Assembly: GCA_025361705.1 (NCBI GenBank)
Contig: JANYJW010000064.1
Location: 1-53,239, forward strand
Length of the DNA: 53,239 nt
Direction of reading: 5' to 3'
Origin: Gemmatimonas sp.
GTDB taxonomy: Bacteria; Gemmatimonadota; Gemmatimonadetes; Gemmatimonadales; Gemmatimonadaceae
Shown piece by piece: positions 25,330-33,403 of the stretch. The notes below the pieces were generated by a model. The model was not told the origin of the DNA and did not search any database. It worked only from the letters and a program-made list of their open reading frames with translations. Made by a program: the position numbers and the translations under genes. The first letter of the stretch is position 1. Each line of letters begins with the position of its first letter.

Positions 25330-26712
25330 TCAGTTGGCAGGGCCGAGGTCCGTGCCCGGGTAGTACGTGCGGAGGATCGTGCGTACGTCCTGACCGGCGC
25401 GTGCGCGGCCGATTGCTCCCCACTGGCACATCCCGATACCGTGGCCCCATCCGTTGCCACGGATGACCAGTCGGCGCAGGACGCCGCCCGGGCCCGTCTC
25501 TGGTTCGACCGAAAAATAGGTGCTGTTCAGGATCTCGCCACCGGGCACGCGCAGTACATAGCGCACATCGTTGCCGCGCAGTGCAAAGCGGCCGGCGTCA
25601 GTCTCGATGAGCAGCCGCGCCACGCGCCCGCTCGGAGTGCGCGCCTCGACCGTCACGGCAAACGCGTGGCCCGGCCCGGCGGGCGGGACCGTGACGTAGG
25701 CGCGCAGGTACTGGCGCAGGGCGGCGTCCAGTTCCGCAGACTCCAGCGTTCGGGTCCAGGCGAAACGCGGCGCCGGGTCGCAGTAGTAGCGCTGCGTACC
25801 CGGAATGCGATCGCTCACCCGGCGCAGATACGCCGCGCCCCCGGTGCGCCACACTTCGTCTGCGCTGGCCGTCTCGCCGCCGCACGAGGCCGAGTAGGGC
25901 GCGTCCACCGTGCGCCCGCCGTATTTCAGCACGAGCCCCGAGGTGCCAGCCACCGCCGCATCGCTGAACGCGCGCTCTGCCTCGACGCCGCCATACACCT
26001 GGTCCGACGTCCCGGCGACGACATCATAGTTGGCGTGCCGCGCCGCGCTCCCGCCCCCCGCGGCGAGCCGCACGAACGTGTAGCTGCGCGCGGCCACCGC
26101 CTGCGCCTCCACCGCGGGCTGTTCCGCCGCGGTGCGCCCGCCGCCAATCTCAAGCGGCACGACGCCACGCAGGTACTGCTCGACGGCAAGCACGTTCACC
26201 ACCATCACGCCCACGCCGTCGTCGGCGGGAAAGAAGCGCAGCACGCCGCGGTACCGGCGGCCGCCATGGAGCACGAAGTCCTCGGCGCGATCGACACGCA
26301 AGACGAGCGGCGCCTGGCGCCAGGCGCTGGCGTAACCGTCGCTGCGCACCGCGCGCAATTGCCCCGCGCGCTGTTCCAGCGCCCACACTTCGCCGGGACG
26401 CCCGCGCAGCAGCACGCTCTCGCGATCGTCGAAGATGCGCCACGCGCCGGAGGCGGCCACACCGGGCGCCGGCGTCGTCGTGGCAAGGGCGACACGCACG
26501 TCGCGGTCCCCCTCACGCCGAAAGTCAGGGGCGTCATCGCGCGGCACGTCGTCGGTGCGCGCGACGGCGGCGGCCGGCGGCGCTGCATCGGGCGCTGCAG
26601 CCGGCAGCCCGATGACGCGCAGCGGCTCCTCCACGGGCACGCCGAGCCGCGTCGTGACGCACGCGCCGATGAGCATCAGCACAAGCGCTGCGGCCGGCCG
26701 CCGGACCTTCAC
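25330..26712 (-). CDS. SpoIID/LytB-domain lipoprotein
   Basis: A 460-residue exported protein. The signal peptide ends in LIGAC (Cys18), a lipobox. After a low-complexity, proline/alanine-rich linker (about 30-70), the SpoIID domain occupies about 170-460: LAVEQYLRGVVPLEI, EAQAVAARSYT, DQVYGG, PYSASCGGETASADEVW and the end motif GWGHGIGMCQWGA. SpoIID cuts glycan strands stripped of stem peptides; LytB-type relatives enhance amidases. In a presumed non-sporulating Gram-negative a role in septal or envelope peptidoglycan is likely. GTG start overlaps the rimO stop (GTGA). The three cysteines after the lipobox are in family-typical places. Confidence 0.9.
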   Translation of the reverse strand: MKVRRPAAALVLMLIGACVTTRLGVPVEEPLRVIGLPAAAPDAAPPAAAVARTDDVPRDDAPDFRREGDRDVRVALATTTPAPGVAASGAWRIFDDRESVLLRGRPGEVWALEQRAGQLRAVRSDGYASAWRQAPLVLRVDRAEDFVLHGGRRYRGVLRFFPADDGVGVMVVNVLAVEQYLRGVVPLEIGGGRTAAEQPAVEAQAVAARSYTFVRLAAGGGSAARHANYDVVAGTSDQVYGGVEAERAFSDAAVAGTSGLVLKYGGRTVDAPYSASCGGETASADEVWRTGGAAYLRRVSDRIPGTQRYYCDPAPRFAWTRTLESAELDAALRQYLRAYVTVPPAGPGHAFAVTVEARTPSGRVARLLIETDAGRFALRGNDVRYVLRVPGGEILNSTYFSVEPETGPGGVLRRLVIRGNGWGHGIGMCQWGAIGRARAGQDVRTILRTYYPGTDLGPAN

Positions 26713-28094
26713 CGGCCGTAGCTCCCGACGCTCGAACCCATCACGGGCAATGCGCGCGTGGCCACGCGCGGCGCAGCGGGCGGCGCGTCATCCACCGACA
26801 GGACGCGCGCCCGGAAGTCGTAGTCGTCGACGACCTCCGTCACCTCGACCTCGGCGAATCGCCCGGCCGGCGCGTCGCCGTCGAGCCACGTCAGGCCGTC
26901 AATGTCGTCGGCCTGCCACGGCACGCGTCCCGAGGCGGGATGCCCATCGCCCGCCGACTCCTGCACGAGCACGCGCGTGCGTGCTCCCACGCGCGACTCA
27001 TAGCGCGATGCCGTGATGTGCCGCTGCAGCTCCTGCACGCGCTCCAGCCGGTCGCGTTTGACATCCTCGGGCACATCGTCGGGCATCTCGGCCGCGCGCG
27101 TCCCCTCCTGCGGCGAGTACGCGAAAACGCCCACGCGCTCGAACGCGATCTCCTCGAGGAACGCGAGCAGTTGCGCGACGTCATCGTCCGACTCGCCCGG
27201 AAATCCCACGATGCATGTGGTGCGGATGGCCACTCCCGGCACGGCGTCGCGACAACGCGCCACGCGCTCGCGAATGCGCTGCTGGCGCTCGGGACGCCGC
27301 ATGCGTTCGAGCACGGAATCGGACGCATGCTGGATGGGCATGTCGAGATAGCGCACGATGCGCGACTCGGCGGCGATGACCTCCAGCAGCGCCGGCGTGA
27401 TGCCCGACGGATAGAGGTACATGTTGCGGATCCACGGAATCGACGTCTCGCGCACCAGCGCGCGCAGCACCTCGGGCAGGCGCATGCCGTCCTGACGGTC
27501 GCGGCCGTAATGCGCGAGGTCCTGGGCCACGAGGTTGATCTCGCGCGCGCCCTGCATCTCCAGCAACTGCGCCTCGCGCACGATGTCGTCGAGCGCAAAC
27601 GAGCGGTGCCGGCCGCGCATCAGCGGGATGGCGCAGAAGGCGCAGCCGTGGTCGCATCCCTCGCTCACCTTGAGGTAGCGCACCCACGGCGTGTCGCCCG
27701 TGTACAGGCGCACGCCCGGATGCAGCGTCTCGGGGTCGCCAATCAGCCCGCGCGCGTGCAGTTCGGTCACGAGCCGGTCCGTTTCCGATGCGCCGAGAAA
27801 GAGGTCGACTTCGGGCAGCGCCTCCTGCATCTCCGCCTTGTGGCGCTCCACCATGCACCCCACCGCCACGACGGTACGGCAGGCGCCGTCGCCCTTGCGC
27901 TGCGCGGCCTCGAGGATCGCGTCGAGCGATTCCTTCTTGGCCGCGTCGATGAAGCCGCACGTGTTGACGACGATCAGCTCCGCCGTGTCGAGCGCGTCCA
28001 CCGGCTCGCCCCCGTGCGCGCGCAGCTCCGCGACGTAGCGCTCACTGTCGACGGTGTTCTTGTCGCAGCCCAGGGTGACGACGGCAAACTTCAC
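26709..28094 (-). CDS. rimO: Ribosomal protein S12 methylthiotransferase
   Basis: Radical-SAM enzyme that adds a methylthio group to an aspartate of ribosomal protein S12. At 461 residues it has the full layout: N-terminal domain with cluster cysteines C10 (TLGCDKN), C46 (NTCGF) and C80 (VGCM); radical-SAM CxxxCxxC C147/C151/C154 (GCDHGCAFC); and a C-terminal TRAM domain. The start TLGCDKNTVDSE and RHRSF favour RimO over the tRNA enzyme MiaB. GTG start overlaps the yajQ stop (GTGA), and its own stop overlaps the spoIID GTG. Confidence 0.95.
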   Translation of the reverse strand: MKFAVVTLGCDKNTVDSERYVAELRAHGGEPVDALDTAELIVVNTCGFIDAAKKESLDAILEAAQRKGDGACRTVVAVGCMVERHKAEMQEALPEVDLFLGASETDRLVTELHARGLIGDPETLHPGVRLYTGDTPWVRYLKVSEGCDHGCAFCAIPLMRGRHRSFALDDIVREAQLLEMQGAREINLVAQDLAHYGRDRQDGMRLPEVLRALVRETSIPWIRNMYLYPSGITPALLEVIAAESRIVRYLDMPIQHASDSVLERMRRPERQQRIRERVARCRDAVPGVAIRTTCIVGFPGESDDDVAQLLAFLEEIAFERVGVFAYSPQEGTRAAEMPDDVPEDVKRDRLERVQELQRHITASRYESRVGARTRVLVQESAGDGHPASGRVPWQADDIDGLTWLDGDAPAGRFAEVEVTEVVDDYDFRARVLSVDDAPPAAPRVATRALPVMGSSVGSYGR

Positions 28095-28594
28095 CGGTAG
28101 TTCCCGAACTTCAGTTCGACCCCGAAGTCGGTGCCGCGCAGCAGCGCCATGGCCTCCTGCAGCGTGTCCTTGTCGGAACCGCTCACGCGCACCTGGTCGC
28201 CCTGGATGGACGCCTGCACCTTCTTGAGCTTGGCGTCCTTGAGCGTCGCCGACACCTTCTTGGCCGTCTCGGAGTCGAGCGCCTGCTTCAGCGTGATCTC
28301 GCGCCGCAGTGTGTCGTTGCCCGCCGGCACATCCTCGCCGACCTCCAGGTTCTTCACCGGCACGCCACGCTTGATGAGCTTGGACAACACGATGTCGTAG
28401 AGCGCGCGCATGCGCATGTCGTGGTCCGTATGCAGGCGGATGACGCCCTCGGCGCGCGCGAACTCGATCGTCAGCGCCTTGGCGTCCTTGAAGTCGTAGC
28501 GTTGCGCCGACTCCTTTTGCGCCTGGTTGATCGCGTTGTCGACTTCCTGGAGGTCGACGCCGGTGGTCACGTCAAAGCTGTAGGTGGAGGCCAT
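28091..28594 (-). CDS. yajQ: YajQ-family nucleotide-binding protein
   Basis: A 167-residue protein with two ferredoxin-like folds; orthologues bind c-di-GMP (Xanthomonas) and other ligands. The family start YSFDVTTGVDLQEVDNAINQ, then RYDFK, and the repeated second half (VKNLEVGEDV..., KKVQASIQGDQVRVSG) are clear, with the typical VRVSGSDKDTLQ near the end. ATG start. First gene of the coupled set yajQ-rimO-spoIID-DUF4105-hyuAB. The 145-bp gap upstream holds no convincing promoter, only a short hairpin (GGTCGC/GCGACC) and a small AT-rich patch. Confidence 0.95.
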   Translation of the reverse strand: MASTYSFDVTTGVDLQEVDNAINQAQKESAQRYDFKDAKALTIEFARAEGVIRLHTDHDMRMRALYDIVLSKLIKRGVPVKNLEVGEDVPAGNDTLRREITLKQALDSETAKKVSATLKDAKLKKVQASIQGDQVRVSGSDKDTLQEAMALLRGTDFGVELKFGNYR

Positions 28595-28739
28595 GGGGAC
28601 GATGGAGGATATGGAATCCGGATGGTGGTCGCAGCAGGCGACCGCGGACCTCGATTAACGATAACAGTACGGGCGCGTCGGGTCTTCCCACCTCACACGG
28701 CGCACCCGCCCGCCACGGCCCCCCGCGTCCTTCCCCTGC

Positions 28740-29495
28740 CTACTTGACCACCAAGCGACCGGTGTAGTCGATCCGCTGTAGCAAGTGGCGCGTGGGCCAT
28801 GCGGCGAAGTACTCGTCCACCGCGCGCCGCGCCCCGTCCCAATGGCCGTAGTCGTCAAGGATCAGCACGCCGCCCGGTGCGATCAGCGGAAAGAGGTACG
28901 CCAGCTCGTGGGCCGTCGACTCGTACCAGTCGGTGTCGAGGCGGAGCAGCGCGATGGGCCCAGCAGGAGCCTGTCCCGGGATGGTCTGTTCCACCGGCCC
29001 GGCCACGCAATGCACACGCGAGGCCGGGTAGCCGGTGGAGGCCATGTTGGCGCGCACGTCGGCGAGGCTGGCGATGGCGCGCACGCCTGACGCTCCGGCA
29101 TCGCGGGCCATCAGGTCGCTCGCCAACGTCCCGTCGTAGGTGCGGTCCGCCGCCGTCGGCGCGGTCATTCCCTCAAAGGTGTCGTACAGAAAGAGGTCGC
29201 GGGTGGCGTCGCCCGCCTCGATGAGCGAGAGCGCCGCCACCATGCTGCTCCCCCCGCGCCAGACCCCGCACTCGACGATGCTCCCGGGAATCCCGGCGCG
29301 CACGATGTGCTCCACCGCGCGCGCGAGCGCCACTTGGCGCTCGATGCTGGTCATGGTGAACGGGGCGACGCGGGCAATGATCGCGCGCTCGGCGGCCGTC
29401 AGGTCGGGCGGAAGTGCCGGCGGCAGCACCCGAGGCGGAAAACGCACCACGTCCACGCCGAGCGTGCGCACCAGACGGCGCAGCCACGAGGTCAC
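28740..29495 (-). CDS. TylF/MycF-family O-methyltransferase
   Basis: A 251-residue class I SAM-dependent methyltransferase. Recognisable are PGSIVECGVWRGGSS (SAM loop), LYDTFEGM, and the TylF-type metal-binding LDTDWYESTAHEL and ILDDYGHWDGARRAVDEY. TylF and MycF methylate macrolide sugars with magnesium; homologues are common in surface-polysaccharide clusters, so the substrate is unknown. GTG start; it begins 7 bp after the sigA stop, suggesting read-through from sigA. No biosynthetic cluster is nearby. Confidence 0.87.
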   Translation of the reverse strand: MTSWLRRLVRTLGVDVVRFPPRVLPPALPPDLTAAERAIIARVAPFTMTSIERQVALARAVEHIVRAGIPGSIVECGVWRGGSSMVAALSLIEAGDATRDLFLYDTFEGMTAPTAADRTYDGTLASDLMARDAGASGVRAIASLADVRANMASTGYPASRVHCVAGPVEQTIPGQAPAGPIALLRLDTDWYESTAHELAYLFPLIAPGGVLILDDYGHWDGARRAVDEYFAAWPTRHLLQRIDYTGRLVVK

Positions 29496-29502
29496 GGCGC
29501 GC

Positions 29503-30399
29503 CTAGCTCCCGAGATACGATTCCAGCGCCTTCGCGCGACTGATGTGCCGCAGGCGACTCAGCGCTTTTTCCTTGATCTGGCGCACGCGCTCGCGCGTGA
29601 TGTTCAGCACTTCGCCAATCTCCTCGAGCGTCATCGGCTCCGCGCCGTCGAGCCCGAAGTAGAGCCGCAGGATCTTCGCTTCGCGCTCCTTGAGCCCGCG
29701 CAGCGCCTCGTGGATCGACTCCGTGAGCGCCTTCTCGAACGTCTCCTCGTCCGGCGTCCGGCTTTCGGTGTCGGGCAGGTAGTCAAGCAGGCGGTTGTCC
29801 TCACCCGGCGACATCGGCGCATCCAGCGAAAGGTGCGTCTGCGAGATGAGCATGGTCCGCGCGACTTCTTCCTCGGTGATGTCCATCCCGCTCGCAATCT
29901 CGGCGTGCGTCGCCTCGCGACCCAGCTCCTGCAGCAGCGCGCTCGCGCGCTTGCCGATGCGGTGCAGCGTCCCGGCGCGGTTCAGCGGCACGCGCACAAT
30001 GCGCGACTGCTCGGCGAGCGCCTGCAGGATGGCCTGCCGGATCCACCAGACCGCGTAGGAGATGAACTTGATCCCCTTGGTCTCGTCGAACTTGTGCGCG
30101 GCGCGGATCAGCCCGAGGTTGCCCTCGTTGATCAGGTCGCTCAGCGACACGCCCTGATTCTGGTATTTCTTGGCGACCGACACCACGAAGCGCAGGTTCG
30201 AGCGCACGAGCTTGTCCAGCGCCTCCTGCTCGCCCTGACGGATGCGCTGCGCGAGGTCGACCTCATCCTCGCGCGTGATCAGCGGAAAGACGCTGATGTC
30301 GCGAAGATATTGGTCGAGCGACCCTTCCTCTGCCGGGTGCTTCTTTCGGTGGGCCCCGGCTGCCCGGGGACGCACCGCTCGCTCTGATGGGTCTGTCAT
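29503..30399 (-). CDS. sigA: Sigma-70 family RNA polymerase sigma factor (primary type, short)
   Basis: A 298-residue group 1/2 sigma factor. Region 1.2 (SLDQYLRDISVFPLI), region 2 (NLRFVVSVAKKYQNQG, LINEGNLGLIRAAHKFD, ISYAVWWIRQAILQAL), region 3 (SRIVRVPLNRAGTLHRI) and region 4 with helix-turn-helix (MTLEEIGEVLNITRERVRQIKEKAL) are all complete. Region 1.1 and the non-conserved insert of E. coli sigma70 are missing, giving the short form also seen in Bacteroidetes. The region 2.4 and 4.2 sequences are those of housekeeping factors. ATG start; 47 bp after lepB. Whether it is the sole primary sigma cannot be told from one window. Confidence 0.92.
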   Translation of the reverse strand: MTDPSERAVRPRAAGAHRKKHPAEEGSLDQYLRDISVFPLITREDEVDLAQRIRQGEQEALDKLVRSNLRFVVSVAKKYQNQGVSLSDLINEGNLGLIRAAHKFDETKGIKFISYAVWWIRQAILQALAEQSRIVRVPLNRAGTLHRIGKRASALLQELGREATHAEIASGMDITEEEVARTMLISQTHLSLDAPMSPGEDNRLLDYLPDTESRTPDEETFEKALTESIHEALRGLKEREAKILRLYFGLDGAEPMTLEEIGEVLNITRERVRQIKEKALSRLRHISRAKALESYLGS

Positions 30400-30446
30400 A
30401 CCGTCCAGAATGTGTGTCGCGCCGCAACCCTGCGGAAGGCCACCCG

Positions 30447-31217
30447 TCAGCGCACGCGCGTGCCGAGCCGGTGCCAGCGCACCTTGGTGAGGAACGCCGT
30501 CGACGACGCGCTGTCGGGCTCATAGCTGAAGTAGACCAGGATCGGCCGCCCACGCACCAGCGAGTCCGCCACGAATCCCCAGTACCTGCTATCGAGCGAG
30601 TTGTCGCGATTGTCCCCCAGCACGAAGAGGTGCGCGGGCGGCACCACCAACGGGCCCCAGTTGTTGCGCGACGGGTGATACGATGCGGCCGCCTGCGCGC
30701 CCCGCACCAGGAAATCCCGCTGCCAGCGGAACTCCTGGCCGCCCGGATCGGAGCCGGGCTCGGTATGCGAAATGTAGGCCTCCCGCTGCGCGTGCCCGTT
30801 CCGCTGCAGCACGCCATTCACCATGCCGACCGTGTCTCCGGGAAGTCCAACGACCCGCTTCACGAAATCCACGGTGCGATCCACCGGCCACTGGAAGACA
30901 ATGACCTCGCCGCGCTGCGGGGCGTGCATCGCCGGCAACCGCGTGCGCGTGAACGGCACCTCGGCGCCGTAGACGAGCTTGTTCACCAGCAGGAAGTCGC
31001 CGACGAGGAGCGTGCGCTCCATCGACCCGCTGGGAATCTTGAACGCCTCCACGAGGAACGACCGCACGAGGAAGAACAGCAGCAGTGCCGTCGTCATCGA
31101 CTTGGTCCATTCCCACAACAGCCGCACCGGACGCCACGCGCTGCGGCGCGGCGTCGGACCGTACGGCACCTCGCTGCCAACCAGCGGCGGCTCGGAGGGA
31201 AGCGGGGGGACGGTCAT
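30447..31217 (-). CDS. lepB: Signal peptidase I
   Basis: A 256-residue membrane protease that removes Sec signal peptides, many of which are encoded in this window. One TM segment at about 42-57, then the catalytic Ser65 in PSGSMERT, Lys120 in KRVVGLPGD and the conserved GDNRDNSLDSRYWG near the C-terminus. The N-terminal 30 residues are proline-rich and cytoplasmic. ATG start. First of the lepB-sigA-methyltransferase run. Confidence 0.95.
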   Translation of the reverse strand: MTVPPLPSEPPLVGSEVPYGPTPRRSAWRPVRLLWEWTKSMTTALLLFFLVRSFLVEAFKIPSGSMERTLLVGDFLLVNKLVYGAEVPFTRTRLPAMHAPQRGEVIVFQWPVDRTVDFVKRVVGLPGDTVGMVNGVLQRNGHAQREAYISHTEPGSDPGGQEFRWQRDFLVRGAQAAASYHPSRNNWGPLVVPPAHLFVLGDNRDNSLDSRYWGFVADSLVRGRPILVYFSYEPDSASSTAFLTKVRWHRLGTRVR

Positions 31218-31268
31218 GCGTTGAGATAATCGGGTGTCCGAGCGGGAGGCAAGGCCCCGCCACCTCCC

Positions 31269-31352
31269 GCGTACGGCCTGCGGCGTACCGCGTACAGCCC
31301 ACGGCTGCTGTACGCCATACGCCGTGCGCCATACGCCATACGCCGTGCGCCG
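31269..31352. repeat. Degenerate heptad tract between lepB and the aldehyde dehydrogenase
   Basis: Twelve successive 7-bp units. The first six are GCGTACG, GCCTGCG, GCGTACC, GCGTACA, GCCCACG, GCTGCTG (31269-31310). The last six are TACGCCA, TACGCCG, TGCGCCA, TACGCCA, TACGCCG, TGCGCCG (31311-31352). The tract ends at the base before the aldehyde dehydrogenase stop codon. Confidence 0.85.
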
Positions 31353-32834
31353 TCAGTAGTTGTCGATCTGGGCCCGCTGCAGGGCTCCCGAATAGTCCAC
31401 GTACCCCACCTTGGTCTCCGAGTAGAACTCGTAGACTTCCCATCCGCCCTCGCGGTGCCCATTGCCGGTCGCCTTCACGCCGCCGAACGGCAGGTGCGCC
31501 TCGGCGCCGATGGTCGGCGCATTCACGTACGTGATGCCGTTGTCCAGCAGCTGCAGCGCCTGGAACGCGACGTTCACGTCGCGCGTGTACACCGACGACG
31601 ACAGCCCGTATGCCACGTCGTTGTTCACCGCAAATGCTTCGGCCGCGTCCTTCACCTTGATGACGCTCAGCACCGGGCCGAAGATCTCCTCCTGCTCCAG
31701 GCGCGACATGGCCGTCACGCCCGTGAAGATCGTCGGCTGGAAGAAGAAGCCGTGGTCCAGCGCGCCGCCCGTGGCGCGCTGCCCGCCGAGCGCGAGCGTG
31801 GCGCCCTGCGCCTTGCCGACTTCCACGTAGCGCTCGACGTTCTCGCGCGACGCCTCATTCACCAGCGGCCCGACATCGGTTCCCTTCGTGCGACCGTCGC
31901 CGAGCACAAGCCTGGACGCGCGGTCGACGAGCATCTTCACGAAGCGGTCATGCACGCCCGCCTGCACAATCAGCCGGCTCGTCGCCGTGCAGCGCTGGCC
32001 CGTCGTGCCAAAGGCGCCCCACAGCACGCCCTCGAGCGCCAGCTCGAGATCGGCGTCATCGAGCACGATCTGGGCATTCTTGCCTCCCATTTCGAGCGAC
32101 AGGCGCTTGTGCATGCGCCCGCAGGTCTCACCGATCTTGCTCCCCGTCTCGGTGGAGCCGGTAAACGAGACGAGCGCGACGTCCGGATGGTTGACGATGG
32201 CGTTGCCCACGCGCCCCGGGCCGTGCACCAGCTGCACGACCTCGGGCGGCAGCCCCGCTTCGAGCAGAATCTCCACGAGCACGTGCCCCGTGTGCGGCAC
32301 GTCGGAGGCCGGCTTGAACACCACCGCGTTTCCGCACAGCAGCGCCGGGAAGATCTTCCAGGTCGGAATCGCCAGCGGAAAGTTGAACGGCGTGATGATG
32401 CCCGCCACGCCAATCGGCCGCCGGAACGACATCGCCCACTTGTTGCGCAGCTCGCTGGGCACCGTGTGACCAAAGAGCCGGCGTCCCTCCGTGGCGGCGT
32501 AGTACGCCGTGTCGATGCCTTCCTGCACGTCACCCTTGGTCTCGGCCACGGGCTTGCCCATCTCGCGCGTCATCAGGTCGGCGAGTTCGTCCTTGCGCGC
32601 CGCCATGAGGTCGCCCACACGGCGCAGCACATCACCGCGCGCCGGTGCCGGCGTCGCCTTCCAGAGGGCAAAGCCCTGCTTGGCGCTCTCGACGGCACGC
32701 GCCACATCGGCCGTGTCGCTCTGCGGAAAGAGCCCAATGAGGTCGCGGGTATCGGCCGGGTTGCGGTTCTCGCGGTACTTGCCGGTCGACGGCTCAACCC
32801 ACTGGCCGGCGATGAAGTTCTTGAAGGTTGTCAT
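31353..32834 (-). CDS. NAD(P)-dependent aldehyde dehydrogenase
   Basis: A 493-residue cytosolic oxidoreductase converting aldehydes to acids. The general base Glu248 is in LEMGGKNAQ, the catalytic Cys282 in GTTGQRCTA, and the oxyanion asparagine in ITPFNFPLAIP. The coenzyme-binding FTGSTETGSKI is complete. The closest subfamilies by feel are semialdehyde dehydrogenases (2-oxoglutarate or aminoadipate semialdehyde), but the substrate is not determined. ATG 32832-32834 is the start; the frame continues upstream to 33491 through unrelated sequence. No good Shine-Dalgarno is seen, and a heptad tract lies immediately upstream, overlapping the probable leader. Confidence 0.92.
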   Translation of the reverse strand: MTTFKNFIAGQWVEPSTGKYRENRNPADTRDLIGLFPQSDTADVARAVESAKQGFALWKATPAPARGDVLRRVGDLMAARKDELADLMTREMGKPVAETKGDVQEGIDTAYYAATEGRRLFGHTVPSELRNKWAMSFRRPIGVAGIITPFNFPLAIPTWKIFPALLCGNAVVFKPASDVPHTGHVLVEILLEAGLPPEVVQLVHGPGRVGNAIVNHPDVALVSFTGSTETGSKIGETCGRMHKRLSLEMGGKNAQIVLDDADLELALEGVLWGAFGTTGQRCTATSRLIVQAGVHDRFVKMLVDRASRLVLGDGRTKGTDVGPLVNEASRENVERYVEVGKAQGATLALGGQRATGGALDHGFFFQPTIFTGVTAMSRLEQEEIFGPVLSVIKVKDAAEAFAVNNDVAYGLSSSVYTRDVNVAFQALQLLDNGITYVNAPTIGAEAHLPFGGVKATGNGHREGGWEVYEFYSETKVGYVDYSGALQRAQIDNY

Positions 32835-32838
32835 ATGG

Positions 32839-32880
32839 AGACAGATGGAAGTAGGTAGACGGAAGACGGTTGACGGTAGA
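32839..32880. repeat. Heptad tract upstream of the aldehyde dehydrogenase
   Basis: Six 7-bp units: AGACAGA, TGGAAGT, AGGTAGA, CGGAAGA, CGGTTGA, CGGTAGA. Read on the minus strand they include CTACCGT and CTTCCGT, the same words as at 3080-3093. The tract lies 4 bp before the aldehyde dehydrogenase start codon. Confidence 0.8.
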
Positions 32881-32908
32881 AGACTCTCCGCCGACTGAGT
32901 GGAATCTA

Positions 32909-32940
32909 CCGCGTGAGGACCAGAGACGGGACTCGCGCGG
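32909..32940 (-). terminator. Imperfect hairpin after the larE operon
   Basis: Arms CCGCGTGAGGACC (32909-32921) and GGGACTCGCGCGG (32928-32940) pair over 9 bp with one G-U wobble, then two mismatches and two more pairs. It lies 16 bp after the stop of the small membrane protein. No T-run. Confidence 0.4.
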
Positions 32941-32956
32941 CGCCGTCTGCCATTCG

Positions 32957-33403
32957 CTACCCCTTGCAGCGCCACTCCGCCGGGTGAGCCGCCGTCGCCT
33001 TGGCGTATCCCGCCCGCGGCAGCACCTCGATGGACGCCAGCACCAGCCCCCACATGACGAGCAGCAGCGACAGCATGTGCGCTTTCCCCGCGCGGTGGCG
33101 GAACGTCCACACCGACGACCAGACGCCGCTCACCACCAGCGCCGTCACCGCGCCCAGGTAGCCGGCGAGCCCGACGCCGCATCGCGCGCTGTACGGCCAG
33201 AACACCATCCCGACGCCCAGCGCCACGGTGAGCGCGAGCCGCAGGAAGACGCCCCACGTGGACGTCGATTGCTGCTGCTCGACCGCCTGCGCCTTGGCCG
33301 GCGCACCCTTGGCCGTCTTCGCCGGGAACATCGCCTCGTCGCTCACCGACTCGAGCTGGCGGTCGATCTTCTTCAGCTCGGCGTCCCAGTTGCGATCGCT
33401 CAC
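32957..33403 (-). CDS. Small membrane protein of unknown function
   Basis: A 148-residue protein I do not recognise. Residues 1-45 are charged and soluble (KKIDRQLESVSDEAMFP, then a lysine/alanine-rich and QQQ segment). From about 48 to 135 there are three or four hydrophobic segments (FLRLALTVALGVGMVFW; GLAGYLGAVTALVVSGVWSSVW; MLSLLLVMWGLVLASIEVLP). It ends EWRCKG. The GTG start (33401-33403) overlaps the stop of the sigma54 regulator as GTGA, with GGAGCAAGC just upstream, so the two are translationally coupled. The frame runs on upstream but only inside the regulator gene. Confidence 0.75.
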   Translation of the reverse strand: MSDRNWDAELKKIDRQLESVSDEAMFPAKTAKGAPAKAQAVEQQQSTSTWGVFLRLALTVALGVGMVFWPYSARCGVGLAGYLGAVTALVVSGVWSSVWTFRHRAGKAHMLSLLLVMWGLVLASIEVLPRAGYAKATAAHPAEWRCKG

